Below are positions 30,933 to 43,690 of a stretch of 64,000 nt of DNA, piece by piece. The stretch lies in assembly GCA_023213395.1 (NCBI GenBank), contig CM041465.1:199461741-199525740 (forward strand). Direction: 5' to 3'. Under the pieces are notes generated by a model. It searched no databases, was not told the DNA's origin, and saw nothing but the letters and a program-made list of their open reading frames with translations. The translations under genes and the position numbers were made by a program. The stretch comes from Cycas panzhihuaensis (taxonomy: Eukaryota; Cycadophyta). Within the stretch, counting starts at the first letter, position 1; every line of letters begins with the position of its first letter.

Positions 30933-33448
30933 TGAACGCCTCTCGCGGAATGCGATCCTACGTCTAGCAAAGGAATACAAACACAACATCGATCGGGCTA
31001 GACAATGAGGATCTCACCGCAGTCGTCCGTGCACCGAGCGGGTTCGGGATCGCAAGGTGCCCGGTTGCTTCTGTGTAGCCGCATATACGAGGCCTTCCTA
31101 CCCTTCGGATGGCCGAAGGAAAAGGAAACCTCGTGCGCGGCTTCTCAAGGTAATGAGAAGGCAACGAGAGGGCAACAGAGCAAAGCGTGCAGGCGTGAAG
31201 TAAGGTATGGGTTGGGAAATACAACATAAATGGGTCTTCGTCTCTATGTAATGCAAAGTAAAAGAAATCTGAGTAAAATTAAACGTAAAATAAAAGACTA
31301 TTTTCTTTTTTCTTTATATTTCCTTCTCTTTTACCTATCAAGCATGTATGAAAAAGCAAGAATGATAAAAAAGGGAAAAACAAAGGAAACGCCAGGAATA
31401 CCTGGATCCGGCAGTTGAGGTTGAAGTGCGGCTCCTCTCTCTCGGTTGCGCTCCTTTCCTCTCTCCTCCACGCATGCAACGTCGATCAGAGGCGACGAAG
31501 GGGGTTTACTTACCTCCCCTAAGGCATGCAAAGACTGAATAAAAGGAAAGGACGAAAAGTAAAGCTCGAAACGAAAAGGGAGAAAAGATACCGTGCGAGA
31601 GCCGACCGGCAACGGGTTGATCTCGTGCACCACTCCCTCTGACGTGATCCTGTAAACAAACAGAGAGGACGCCTTCCTCTCGGGAGAGAGGCTACGGAGC
31701 ACGACAAGACATATATGTATATACTGAAATGAAATCAACTAAACTAAAGAAATCAAGTTACGCACCAACACGCAACAAAAATGAAACAACACTGCACGGT
31801 AAGCATACAAACTGCCAAGCACCACAAAATGTACTATATGGGACTGAGTATAGCCTCGGGATGGCTAACTCACCCACGAGAGGTCTCCACGGGGTCCGGA
31901 AGGTAATACTAGCGGGTAACGAGGTGAAACAGGTAGTGACAGGTTGCCTACACAAAGGGAAAAGAACTCAAACCAACTCTCTTAGGTTTCCCTCACTCCG
32001 TTTCCTAAGAAAGCGCGGGTGATAAAGGGAGAGAGAGGACAAGGGACGGAACCCTTGGGGAGAAGGACGGCAATGGGGGACGGAACCCTGCCTATCTCTC
32101 TCTAATCCTCGCGTGAAACCCTTTATACCGACTAGCTTAGAAAATGGTGAAAGAGAAAGCTAGAAAAGGAAGGATGAGTCTTAAAGAAATACAAAGAAAT
32201 GTAACCAATCTAGGGCAGCGCTATAGTAAGTTACTACTAACCAAGATTACTTGCATCCAATGACAAGAGAAGATCCCAAAGAAAGTATATGCAAAAGAGA
32301 AGAAAGAAATTGCAAGTAGAACCATCAAAAAGCAAGGAAAAAGCACCAACAAGAAGCAAAAATACCTGGAATGGAGGAGAACATGCATGCATTCACTTGG
32401 CCAATTGGAGTAGCAGCCCAAGCAATGTCTAAGAGGTGGTGTTGGGTGTCCTTTGCAAGAGGGCAGAAGAGTGAAACTCCATGCAAGTTGGGAGCTTGAA
32501 AATGGGTCCTTGGAGTGATCTTTTTGGTGAGAAAATCCCTTGAAGCTTTGAGTCTTTGTGAGGGAAGGTGGTACTCGTGATGGAGCTCCGTAGGGGGGCA
32601 GCAATGGCCCTGCAACTCCAGCTGGTATCAGCCCACTTCACCTCTGTCCCACTGTTGAAGAGAAGTTCTTCTTTCAATGTGTCTTTTCCTTGTCTTTTTC
32701 TTGAAGAGTTGCTCTTAGAAAACTTAAAAAGTGAAGTCAAGAATGCTCCAAAATGAATAAAAAAAGGCTTTTATGTCTTGGCCATAGCAAGTGAACGTTG
32801 GGGGCCTCGGGGCACCTCCAACCGTATGGAGCCACACAGCCTGAAAAACGCAGACATCGTCAAGGCTTTCTCTTTAAATTTTAAACAATGCATCAAGAAC
32901 TCTGGCATCAAGAAACTCCGCTGCATCAAGAACTCTGCAGCATCGCTTAGTTTACCGCAGATCAACCCGAATTTAAAAAGAAAAAATACAACATAAAAAT
33001 CGTTTTGGGCTAGGTCGGGGCTAAGCCTGAAATACATCAATTGGGGGAAGGCCTAGGTAGTAGGCAAGTACCCAAAACGGTGCAAAGAGTCCTATCTAAG
33101 GGTCAAACCGGGCTTAGGAAGGATTTGCAAAGATAAGTGGCACGTTGTAACAAGAACACACAAGTCGGGCAAGAGCATTCCGAGAGACCATGGAGACATC
33201 GTGAGTGGTCAGATGCCATACTGGTGTCGCATTCACCGGGAATGCCTCACGTGAGTCGTCATAGGCTGAAGGGTGCCATTAGGCACATGCGTTATGAGCA
33301 GGCAATCAAACAAATGCATATAGACAGGCATATGTCAATCAAACTACTCTAAACCACCTTAATTAACATAGGTAAGAAAAGTAAGAACATATACTTGAAC
33401 AAACCTGTGTCGATGCGTCTCGAGTCCATTCCTAATAGCTGGGAAACA
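30933..33448 (-). repeat. 5' LTR of element E
   Basis: Plus-strand ends TGAACGCCTC...GCTGGGAAACA. It is a copy of 22430-24939 in the same orientation. Many of the differences from the other LTR are C/T or G/A changes or 1-3 base indels. The right end abuts B's resumed 5' LTR at the GCATC duplication. Confidence 0.93.
31312..31318 (-). promoter_or_regulatory. Possible TATA box in E's 5' LTR
   Basis: The minus strand reads TATAAAG inside gaaatataaagaaaaaag. The same sequence is conserved at the equivalent place in the other LTR (near 22815-22825). Transcription would start about 30 bp downstream on the minus strand and give an R region leading into gag. The call is based on motif and position only. 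Confidence 0.3.
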
Positions 33449-33748
33449 GCATCATATCCACTTATCTTGACTAATGCCAATATAGTAAATTATTATGTAA
33501 ATACATATGATATAATATTATGATATTATTTGGGTCGACGTATGTAATATCATTATAATATTTGAGGTACTTATGGATCTATTTAAAGGGGTCTAAAGTC
33601 CATTATATTTTATAGATTTTATATTAATATAATCCATATTATATGGTGGGTTTTTATAATGAGATTTTCCATGTTAATTCTACTATGTGCTTGTTCATTT
33701 CATGCTTGTTATGTATATAAATGATCTATTTATATGTGATTTCTAACA
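33449..33748 (+). repeat. 5' LTR of element B, resumed after E
   Basis: Starts with E's target-site duplication GCATC, then atatccacttatcttgac, and aligns with 45664-45963. It ends ttctaaca at 33748, directly before the PBS. Together with 22415-22424 it gives an LTR of about 310 bp, the same as the 3' LTR. Divergence from the 3' LTR is substantial, so B is old. Confidence 0.88.
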
Positions 33749-33760
33749 TGGTATCAGAGT
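33749..33760 (+). promoter_or_regulatory. Primer binding site of element B
   Basis: TGGTATCAGAGT directly abuts the LTR end. It is complementary to the 3' end of plant initiator methionine tRNA, the usual primer of plant copia elements. Confidence 0.88.
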
Positions 33761-34225
33761 AGATCGTCATGAACAAGTAAACGTGCATTGGGAGATTTTT
33801 AGATCGTAGGTTGCTAGGTTATACTAGTTCAACCCTTCATTGAGGATCATCTTCTCTGATAGTCAAAAGGGTGGCCAGAGAGTGTAATGATCATGTGCAG
33901 ACTCCTGGTACCCTCTATTATCTATTTTATAGGTATTCGTTGGTCCTTAGAGGTGTGCAAAGGAGTGTAAGAGTCTATTTTTATTTTGTGTAGATGTTTA
34001 CATATGCAACGTTGCTTGGTACCCCCCGTTTATGTAGTTATAGCCTTTGGTTACTCAGTTTCTAGCTATTGATAAGCATTTTTTAATATGAGAAAGGTGC
34101 CAACTTTATAGAGGATGTTAAGTAGTAATGCTGGTAGCCATAAGACATAGTGAGTATTGTGGTCTATTCTGGGGAGCCATTGATGATCCTATTATAGTCT
34201 CTGTTCAGTTGCTTTATACACGTAT
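33761..34225 (+). other. Element B leader, left of C
   Basis: Begins agatcgtcatgaacaag after the PBS. No gag start is recognisable before C interrupts at 34226. The sequence resumes at 41750. Confidence 0.55.
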
Positions 34226-34532
34226 TAAAAGGAGTGGATTTAACATTCATCTCCATGCACTATATATAAAGGTAAATATATGAACAAGAGAGAGTTAAGA
34301 AAAAAAGAGTAGCTCTTACAAAATAGGAAGATAAGAATGAATCTCCTTCATTGAGCTTTGCTTTATATTGATGAGAGAGTGCATTAAGGTTAGGGTTTTT
34401 CCTAATGAGATGAAATTATACATAATTTACATAAAAATGCATTTCACTTAAGTGATCTAATTTAAAGTTCATTTAAGGCCCTTTTAGGAATAATAAACTA
34501 ATATAATAACCTTATGCTATTAACTCATTTCA
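34226..34532 (-). repeat. 3' LTR of element C
   Basis: Minus-strand start TGAAATGAGTTAATAG at 34532, next to the purine tract CTAAGGGAGGGAT (34533-34545), which is the PPT. It aligns with 41443-41749 with roughly one difference in six bases by eye. Confidence 0.88.
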
Positions 34533-34995
34533 ATCCCTCCCTTAGTAGTGAAATGTCATTTTATCCTATTTCATTCTATCCTATGAGGTCTTCATTTGAG
34601 CCTTTTACAAAGAAAACTACTATGACACTTTTGTGGGAAACCCTTATAGGGAAAAAAACCTATGGACTTTTTAATCTACTAACTTGGCTTAGGTGGCTCT
34701 TTGAATGAAGTTGGATAGCCAATCAATATAATAAATTTTGTAGCTATAATCTATTGAGTCTCCATATACCATTTGGTTATTCCCCACACATTTTTGAGTT
34801 TTCATAGGTTTCAAGTTTTTGAAATGGTATAACCCTTATCCTTTCACACCCATAAGGAGTTTTTATGAATGGGATAGAGTAGAGACTTACTCTTGTCCTT
34901 CTGTGCCCACAAGGGATTTTCACAAATGAGACAGAGTATGATGATCTTATTGTTATCTCCTTTAATTAGTTGGAGATAAAGGCCCTAAGGCTAAG

Positions 34996-36480
34996 CTACC
35001 TTAAGAACTGTTCAAACTTTAGTCTTTGCAATAGTTTAGTAAAGATATTGGCCACTTGATCTACTGTGGGACAATATTCTAGTTGAATTATGTTGTCATA
35101 AACTAGTTCTCTAATCCTATGGATTTTTGTACTTATATGTTTGGTATGATAATGAAATATAGGATTTTTAGCTATGTGGATTATAAAATAATTATCCACA
35201 TGTAGGCTTGTAGAACTTATTTGAGTAACATTCATTGTATTTAATAATTTTCTAAGCTATATCACCTCCTTGCTTGTCTCAAAAGCAGTAATATATTTAG
35301 CTTCAGTAGTTGAATTTACAACTATTTTCCATCGTATAGATCTCCATGATATTGGTGTTATTCTAAGAAATGTTATATACCTGAATGTAGATCTTCTTAT
35401 ATCTTTATCTCTAGCAAAGTCTGAGTTTGTATATACATAAAGTTTGAATTCTATGTTGAGTTCATACAACAGACTATATTTACTAGTCATCTACAAGTAT
35501 CTCAACATTTATACTACAACCTACTAGTAATTCTATTTAGGATTTGTTATTAATTATGTAAGAATATTGATAGAGTGTATAATATCTGGCCTTGTGTTAG
35601 TAGTATAAATAAGACTATGTACAAGTTACCTGTAGAGTATTGTGTCTGCCTCCCTAGTGTCACCATTAGTTGAGAGTTTAACATTAGGTTGCATAGGTGT
35701 AGCCATTAGTCAAGCATCTTCTAACTGAAACTTTATTGAAGATTGTTGATGTATTTTTCTTGGGAGAGAAAGATTTTCCTATGCTTTTGAGTTACTTCAA
35801 TTCCTAAGTAATATTTTATCAACCTAAAGTCAGACAATTCAAAAGTTTTAGCAAGGTCCTTCTTTAGTTGATTGATTGCCTATTCACTATTCCCAATTAT
35901 TAATATATTATCCATAAAGATTAAGAGGTAAGTGACTTTATCTTTTTAGTGTTTAATGAACAATATTGCATCAATATTTTGATAGTCATAAACCTCATCT
36001 CTAAGTTATCTTATTCTTTTAGACAACTAGGTAGACTAAGTACGAAGGGCTTATTTCAGACTATACAAGGACTTTTTGAGCCTCCAAACCTTATGCTCTG
36101 AATGACAATCTTGTATCATTTTGGTTGGGCCATATAAATTTCTTCTTCGAGGTCCCCATTGAGAAACATAGTCTTAACATCAAGCTAGTTAAATTTTCAG
36201 CCTTGTTGAGCAGCTAAGGCTATAAGAGTTCTGATTATGGACCACTCGGTTACATGTGCAAAGATTTTAGTATAGTCAATTCCTTTTCGTTGTGTGAATC
36301 CTTTTGCTACCAACCTCACCTTATATTTTTCTAAGGCATTGTTTGATTTATACTTATTTTTAAACACCCATTTATTTCGAACTACCTTTCTTTCAAGTGA
36401 CAAATCAATGAGCTTCTATGTACTATTCTTAATAAGAGATTGTTGCTCTTTGTTCATGGCATTTCTCCAAGCTATATGCT
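34996..36480 (-). pseudogene. Element C reverse transcriptase and RNase H
   Basis: The RT start is at 36197-36403: ERKVVRNKWVFKNKYK, RLVAKGFTQRKGIDYTKIF. The palm region at about 35870-35960 is interrupted, though the sequence still aligns with A's VDD segment. RNase H pieces are at 35257-35490 (KYSLLYELNIEFKL, YTNSDFARDKDIRRS) and 34996-35235 (LHVDNYFIIHIAKNP, DQVANIFTKLLQRLKFE). Several stops and frame changes separate the pieces. Relative to A the sequence has drifted towards AT, with many C-to-T and G-to-A changes. It cannot be active. Confidence 0.82.
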
Positions 36481-36639
36481 TTACATATTCTTGATATATT
36501 AGGGAATTTTCATTGAGAGTAAGGTGCAATTCTGCTAGTTTGAGCTCAATGGAAAGTGATTCGTGCATCCTTTCTCTATAGGCATTTCTAGTGCCAATTT
36601 TGCATATCTTATCTGGTCGTATGTCCTTGTGTAGCTGGT

Positions 36640-38330
36640 AGGCTTAATGAAAACCTCGAGTTGGGAATAAGATTTTTATTTCCACAACCTCTTAGTCTTC
36701 ATTTTGATCTTAAAAAGGATAATGTAAAATATTTAGCATAGAGAAAGTTGACGATGCTGGAAAATATAGGCCAGTCACTAATGTTGGAGAAGGTGGTCCT
36801 TCTACTATGGCTTTATCTTTATCAACTTAGCTATTCTCAAATGATAGTATTACATATGCATACATCAACTGAGAGTCATAGTTGGTATCCTCTAGGTATT
36901 ATCAGATTATAGGATTTTGGGCAATTGTTGAGTATGTCACACCCCCAAATTTTAGAATTTAGATATCTGTAACATAATTAAATTGATGTGAAGGCGTCTT
37001 ATAATAATGTCTAAGCAACTAATCTTTAGTCTTCACAAACACAACATCTCTAGTGATGATGATTTTATGTTATGAAGGTAGAAAAACCTTATACTCCTTT
37101 TTGTCTACAGGGTATCTAACAAATATGTCTTTGAGGGTATAATCCTAGAGTTTATTTCTATGTTCTTCTAAAATAGAACTAAACATTTTGAAGTGGGAGA
37201 TAGAGGGGGGCTATCCATACCATATTTCATATGGAGAGGGGCCAAGCTTGGGGGGACTAATAGTGCTGATGAAATACATGGTAGTCCAGATAGCCTTGGT
37301 TCAAAGATAGATGGGGATATTATTATATATCAACATAGCATGATCCATGTTTATGATGGTCTTGTTCATACACTTAGTAACTTCATTTTTCTAGGGTATA
37401 TCTGCAACGGTGATTTGATGTTTAATTCCATGGTCACAGAAGTATGATTCAAACTCAGGAGGTGTACTAACCACTATTATTACTCCTAAGTATTTTGTTC
37501 TTAAATCCTTATTCATTTTTCATATGGGCCTTGAGAGCTTTAAACATAGAAAAAGTTTTATTTTTCTTTGTAAAAAAATAACCCATACTTTCTTGGTAAA
37601 ATCATCAATGGAAGTAATATAGTACCACTTTGTTTGAGAGAAGGGATGGGCATATGACCACATATGTTTGAATGTATAAGATGTAAAGGCTAGCTAGATT
37701 TCTACTAACTATGGGAAAAGGGTTGTTTTTGATATTTAGCAATGATACATACTTCACATTTGAAGGGCTTAGAGGAGAACCTAGGCATACCAGGAATGGC
37801 AGCATGTAGTTCTCTCAAGCAATTAATTTTGATATGGCCCATATAAGCATGCCATAGGGCTTCTTGGGACAACTTTTAAGGAGTCAAGGTTGTAATAAAA
37901 GAAAAATCATCATCAACATAATTGGCTTTAGAAGATGGTGAGCTAGTTAGGCAAAATAATTTGCCATCAAGAATTCCAGTCATAACTATAGTATTTGAAG
38001 GAGGGTGAATTACATAGAGAGTCTGATTATTTATAGTTACACTCAGATTAAATCCATGAGAGATAAGAGTAGATAGGAAGAGCAGGTTCTACTTCAGAGC
38101 AAGAATATATAAAACATTAATAAGAGTAAAATTTGGAAGGCCTAGGAGTTTCAAGTGAATGGTTCTAAGTCTTTCAACTAGCTGAGATGATTTGTTAGCC
38201 ATGTGTACAATACCATGAACTTTAGAGTTGAAATCCTAAAAGAACTGGCGATGGAAAGCCATATGTTGTGTTGCTCTAGTATTCATGATCTAAGATGAAG
38301 TATTTGAGGTGGCATTATTAACAACTCCAA
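36640..38330 (-). pseudogene. Element C protease and integrase
   Basis: Pre-integrase zinc motif at about 37730-37800: MPRFSSKPFKCEVCIIAKYQ, nearly identical to element A. Upstream (37.9-38.3 kb) the protease region can only be followed by alignment with A. The integrase core at 37.2-37.7 kb is full of stops. The C-terminal domain and linker lie at about 36.7-37.15 kb. This part of C is the most decayed, and a domain call would not be possible without the A copy. Confidence 0.65.
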
Positions 38331-39453
38331 GTGGTAGAGATAAAAGTAAATAAAAATAACTACAATAAGCCTCAATATGCTTAATGGATCTATCAATATT
38401 ATTTAATGAAATGGACGCAATTCTTTAAAGCTATGCATAAGCAAATTGCATTCTACCAAAAGTATATCGAAAGAAGTATCATCAATATTATGTGCACCAT
38501 GGCGTTATTGATAGTCTGATAGCTTGTTAGTGGTAGTTCTATAATTTTTGGCATAGTATCTTTTTCTGTGACAACTTTCAAACACAATTATTTAATTTCT
38601 AGTTCCATAAGAAGTTCTAGGCTGGTTGAATTATTTCTAATTACTAGATCTGGGTTTAGGTTGATTATTTTGGCCTTGGCCTTGAGACTAATTTTGTTAG
38701 TATTGGGAAGCCTATTGACCATGAGGATATTATTCTTGTTATCTACTTATACCTCTTCCGTGAGAATTACCACCTCTGCGGGAGGGTTGACCTTGATTGT
38801 TAGTATAAAAAAAATCTTCTTCCACTTCAAAAGTAACATCAATAGGATCTAATGTTGTGGCAAAGTTGGTATCAAAGGTCTTATTAATTCGATGAATTTA
38901 TTAGCAAGATTCTTAAAATTTAGGGTCTTTAAGATGCCACTAGATTAAAGACTTCCTAGTAGATTTTTATAATTTGGGATATGGAGACATGACTGAATTA
39001 AGAAAGCTCATGTAATGTATTAAGTCTTAAAGTCTTTATCTATGGCTTACTTGATGGGATGGAGGAGATTGATTGTCTCCCTTACATGTCCTTTCTATAT
39101 TTTTAATTTATTCATCTTTAATATTAGGTGAACAAATTCTAAGTCCAATTTAGTGTCAAAGTTCTTTCAAGAACTTTAAGAACTTTTCATGCTGTATCAT
39201 ATGTGACTTCATCAATGAGGTAATGTAATAAATAATCAGTGACAAGAAGTATCCCTACATAGATTTTATTATCATCAGTGGGAGTTTCTCTATAAGTAGG
39301 TGTGGTAGCAATGGCAACAATAATTAATGTAAGCTACAAATGATCTCTTCAAAGACCTTTATACTTTGTAGTATTTTTGATACCAGTAAATCATATGTCC
39401 CAATTTTCTTTTCTTTTAATAATGCAATTCACATTTTGCTTGAACTATGAAGA
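38331..39453 (-). pseudogene. Element C gag
   Basis: The minus strand near 39453 reads FKQNVNC-like then KRKENWDI, matching A's MSSQFKQNVNCILKGKENWD start, though the ATG itself is not clear. The rest, including the expected zinc knuckle around 38.55 kb, is broken by stops and recognised mainly by alignment to A (tttgatgccat and knuckle-flanking segments). Confidence 0.6.
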
Positions 39454-41428
39454 TATGGTGTCTTTTGAGAAGGGAAAAAATAAACAAGGGATTATGAAAA
39501 TGATGACAATAAATGACCAATCACTATTTACAAATAAGAGATGCACTAAAGTAGTATAACAAAAGGAAGAATAAAGAAGTAATAATGGTTCCTCAAAGAT
39601 GAAGGGAGAAACTTAGAGAAAAGTTACTAATATTTATGACAAATATTAACTTAGTACATCATGAATATGAGAAGCACTGTGATAAAAATTAGCCACCAAT
39701 GCTTATGATAGAATTATCCTGATGCAATAGGAATATAACACTTTGAATGTAATTGTACTATGGATTACTATTTATAAATATGTGAGTGATCAATATACAA
39801 GATTATAGGCTGATGTGGAAGCTGGCTCATTAGGTGCACACAACTTTAAAACTCAAATGTAGGATGTGTAATCAACTTAATAACCTTTAACTTGTGTCCA
39901 ACATATAATTGAGGTTATTGAATGGATGCCTAAGCTTCTAGCAGAATTAAGTTGGCATTCACTTGTAATACCCATAATTATACTTGGTGATAAAATCTAT
40001 GTCACAATGGAGCCTAAGTACTCTCAATCGTCATCCCATTCACTAATGAGGAACTATGTACCTTCTTTGAAGAGTGATACATATATACCCATGACTATGA
40101 TGGATATTGGATTAGGTATATTATAATCTTGTATTAAAGTTTTTAGTTTTTCTAGTTAGTTATCAAGATGATCCTTGATTAAGGCACGATGATACAGTTA
40201 ATAAAGCCTCACCAATATTCTGGTTAAGTCTAGTCCCAACTTTAAACTCAAATCTCTTTAATAGCATAACATTCTACCAACCAAGGTATCTCAACCTTGG
40301 TGAATGTGTGTATAAGCACAAGATGGAAGAAAATGATGCACATGATATGTCTCTTTTAGGAAGAGTGAAAAGATTATTAAATTTGAATCAAATATGCGTA
40401 TAACTTAAAATGGAGTGATTTTAGAGTACTTGGAGTGTTAAAATGAAATGCTAAGAAGTGATGTAAGAGGATAAGATATTTCTTTGATCTAAGTGTTTTT
40501 CCACTAACTTTTACAATGGGCTTTGAAGCCTTAAAAAAAGGAAGAAAATTTCTTCACATCTTTTTTTTTCTATATAAAAAAGTAGTCTTTGCTAAAACAA
40601 TAATAACTTTCTCTTATAGTAATGAAATTAAGTGCCACTTTTTGTGATGGAAACTAGACTTAGAGTTTCATCTTTAGTAATTGAAATTAGGTTGAAGTGA
40701 GTTTTGTAGAAGTTTTGGTAACCCTGTAAAATAAACAAAATATATTTTTATAAAATCTTTATTAAAAATAACCACTATTCACTAAAATAACAATAACTTT
40801 CTCCTATTGTAACAAAATTAAGTGCCACTTTTTGTGCTAGAAACTAAACTCAGAGCTGTATCTTTAATAATTAGAATCAAGTCAATTGGAACTCTGTGGA
40901 ATTTTTGGTAAACCTGTGAAGTTAAGTAAGTAGATTTTTATTTCTGCAAAAAATTTAACTTATAAATATCTCATCAACAAATGAAATTTCCACCATTTTT
41001 TATCACCAATATTCTGATATAAGCAAAGTGAGAGCGTATGATGATGGATATTATAAATATCTTTAAATTTTTGAAAAAAATAGATAGCATATCCCCTTAT
41101 AAATATTTCCCTTTATAAATCTAAATACTAAAAAAAATTTGATAACATTTTTGCTTGTTAAATAGATAAAAAGAGGGAAAAGAAAAGAAGAAAGAGAAAT
41201 AAAGAAATAACTACCAAAGGATTGAAATCCTTGAGCCTTACAATTCTTTGTATTGTACTTTCAAAACTTACAAAAGAGAAATGAGAGAAAGTAAACAATA
41301 CTAAATGTATAAAAACTTGAAAAAACTTTTAAATCCACTTACATAATCTCCATTTACCATATGAATTATAGAGGAGAATGAAGTGATGGCTCTATTGCAA
41401 GTGCAAGTAAGGAATAAAATGTAAGTTA
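39454..41428 (-). other. Element C leader
   Basis: About 2 kb between PBS and gag. The 39830-40330 part aligns with 19440-19960 of A and is the least AT-rich part of the leader. Around 40560-40940 a motif of about 180 bp is repeated imperfectly (ataataactttctc, gaaattaagtgccactttttgtg, at about 40600-40680 and 40785-40850). The rest is AT-rich. Confidence 0.6.
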
Positions 41429-41440
41429 GCTCTGATACCA
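41429..41440 (-). promoter_or_regulatory. Primer binding site of element C
   Basis: TGGTATCAGAGC on the minus strand, two bases after the 5' LTR end; initiator-Met tRNA type. It fixes the orientation and the 5' LTR boundary. Confidence 0.9.
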
Positions 41441-41442
41441 CA

Positions 41443-41749
41443 TAAAAGGAGTGGATCTAGCATTCATCTCCATGCACTATACATAAAGGTAAACATGGGA
41501 GTAAGAGAGACTTGAGAGAAAAAGAGCAGCTCTCACAAAATGAGGAGGTAAGAATGTGCCTCCTCCATTGAGCTTTACTTTCTATTGATAAGAGAGTATA
41601 TTAGGGTTAGAGTTTTTTCTAATGAGATAAAATTACATTTAATACATATAAAAATATATTTTACTTAAGTTATTTAATTTAAAGTTTACTTAAGACCTCT
41701 TTAAAAATAATAAATTAATGTAATGACCTTGTGGCATTAACCCATTTCA
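41443..41749 (-). repeat. 5' LTR of element C
   Basis: Minus-strand start TGAAATGGGTTAATGCC at 41749, end near cctttta at 41443 before the PBS. It aligns with 34226-34532. Confidence 0.88.
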
Positions 41750-42870
41750 TAGATATTTGTTTATGTTGTAGCAGTGGGAGTGATGCTTATTTATATTGCA
41801 TGTTTTTGAGATGGTAGGATGTAGTAGATGTGTATTTGATATTTACTCTTATACAACAATAGAGAAGATGCCACAAGATGATTACAAGTCGTAGTGTGGT
41901 TATAGACATAGAAGAAGATAAAGAGAGTCACCCAACTAGTGCATATTTGCATTGTATTTAAGTATTTATAACCATTGTGGAGACAAATGCCATTACAATC
42001 ACTCAGAAATAGTTGAAGAAACGAAGTCGCATGGATGGAGATCAATTTCACACAAATAATATGATCATATAGCTACAAGAGTCATATTTGCAGAGTAGTG
42101 GATAATTTATGGCTTTCGTAAGCTATTTCACTAAGGTGTATATGTTGTAGCCTTTGAAGATATAGGTCATCATGATATATTATGACAAATCAAAGCTATT
42201 TTTAATATAGTTTTTGACCTTTATATTTTCATTAATGTCACTTTGATATTGCACCACCTATGTTATATTTGAAGTCATATATTCAATCACCTTTTTTATC
42301 GTATTTGTATAATCACCTTTTTGATATCATCTATGATATATTAAAGTCACTTTTGATATATTTTGAATAGTCCTTGGATTTCAAGGTATTTAATGTTTTG
42401 ATTTATTTGTGAGTGCATATATATTACAATGATTATACCTTTAGTAAAGTGGCATGAATAAGGCTTTGTTTTAATAACAAAGTGAGTGAACTGAGCCTTT
42501 CTTCGGTGAAAGAATATATTACTATATCTGTTGTATGAGATATCTACTTTAGTGATTTTTTTATTGATTAATAAGGGGCATGTTTTATTGGTGTATTGGT
42601 ATTGAGATGAGGTATGCATAAGTAACTTGGGAAAATGGAGATTTGTTGATCGTTGCATCGATATAACATTGATTCAGAGTGGTGTTTTAATTCAATATTT
42701 AGCAACATTTTATTAAATTAGACTTGTGAAGTGAAGTCTTTAGATTTGTTTGTTTGTTCAGTAGTTTATTGGTTTATTTTTTAAGTGGTTATCAATTTGG
42801 TAAACCTTTATACTTGTAGGTATTTGAGAAATATAGAGCCTAATAGGATTCTTATGCTTTTATTACTAGT
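41750..42870 (+). other. Element B, region where gag and protease should be
   Basis: B resumes after C, but no gag helix, zinc knuckle or D-S-G protease site is visible in any frame. A loosely repeated motif, tcacYttttgatat, recurs at 42235-42360. B may have lost gag and protease by deletion, or they have decayed past recognition. Confidence 0.5.
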
Positions 42871-43690
42871 GATAATGATATAAGTAAGTTATGGCATGAG
42901 TGTTTGGATCATCTTAACTATACAAGTATCAACCTAATGAATAGATTGAAGATGGTAATAAGGTTATCACATGTCTAATACTTAAAGGGTATTTGTGGAG
43001 GATTTATATATGGAAAGCACCATTGTTATCTGCTTGCTAGAGATAGTGCATGGAGAGTAAAGGAGAAGTTAGAACTTGTCTATACTGGTTTGATGGGTCC
43101 TCTATCCAATCTTTCTATTTTTGGTGCTAAATTTATCCTTGTATTTGTAGATGATTATAGTAGAAAATTATAGTTATTTTTTTTGTAGAATAAGTCTAAT
43201 GTGTTTGATCAATTTTGTAAATGAAAAGTTAGTGTTGAGAATGAATATGATAAAAAAATTAAGATTTTGAGGAGTGATAATGGAAAGGAGTATGACAATA
43301 ATGTTGTTCGTAGTATCAAATAAGAATTGACTATCCCATGTACTCCACAACAAAATGGTATTGTAGAAAGGAATAGTCATACTATGATGGAGATGGCGAG
43401 GTGTATGCTGCATGCTAAAAATCTATCTCCTATGTTTTGGGCAGAAGTTATTGTGGTAACTATTATATTTTAAATAAATTACCTACTAAAGTTATTCATG
43501 GTATTAACCCCAAAAAGTGGAGTGTTGCACAAATCATAAACTTTTTATTAATTATTTTAAGATATTTAGGTGTATTGCATATGTACACAACCCAAATATA
43601 TATATATATATATAAATTAGATTGTAAGAGTTTGAAGTGTATTTTTATGGGGTACTTGCAAGAGAGTAAGGCTTATAGACTTTAGGATCT
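42871..43690 (+). pseudogene. Element B integrase
   Basis: It begins with the pre-integrase histidines DISKLWHECLDHLNYTSI. The core follows: VYTGLMGPLSNLSI (first aspartate read as tyrosine), FVDDYSRKL with a stop where the family has Trp, then ILRSDNGKEYDNNV with the second aspartate. TPQQNGIVERNSHTMMEMAR carries the glutamate, and a C-terminal piece LDCKSLKCIFMGYLQESKAY is at 43617-43685. A (TA)n tract has expanded at 43595-43614 within the coding part. In-frame stops are mostly TAG at Trp or Gln positions. This would be the DNA-joining enzyme, now inactive. Confidence 0.85.

Larger units (their letters stand above)
22430..33448 (-). mobile_element. Element E: Tat-like Ty3/gypsy, no RT or integrase seen
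   Basis: An 11.0-kb minus-strand element with direct LTRs of about 2.51 kb (22430-24939, 30933-33448), TG...CA ends and a 5-bp target-site duplication (GTATC/GCATC). The internal 6.0 kb holds, in transcription order: a gag leader, gag with a CHHC zinc finger, an aspartic protease, a run of five tandem hairpin units, and an archaeal-type RNase H frame. About 2 kb separate the protease from the RNase H, and no RT (no MPFGL or YxDD), no gypsy RNase H and no integrase motif is visible there. E would depend on a related autonomous element for replication. Its GC content is well above that of the surrounding copia elements. Confidence 0.88.
34226..41749 (-). mobile_element. Element C: Ty1/copia retrotransposon nested in B
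   Basis: A 7.5-kb minus-strand copia element with two LTRs of about 307 bp, a TGGTATCAGAGC PBS, a PPT and all coding domains in order, heavily decayed. It is the same family as A: gag N-terminus, pre-integrase zinc region (FSSKPFKCE.CIIAK), RT, RNase H and leader all align. The LTRs begin TGAAATG on the minus strand and end ccttttA, an unusual TG...TA pair. The flanks (cgtat on the left, tagat on the right) do not give a clean duplication, which fits its age. Confidence 0.88.
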
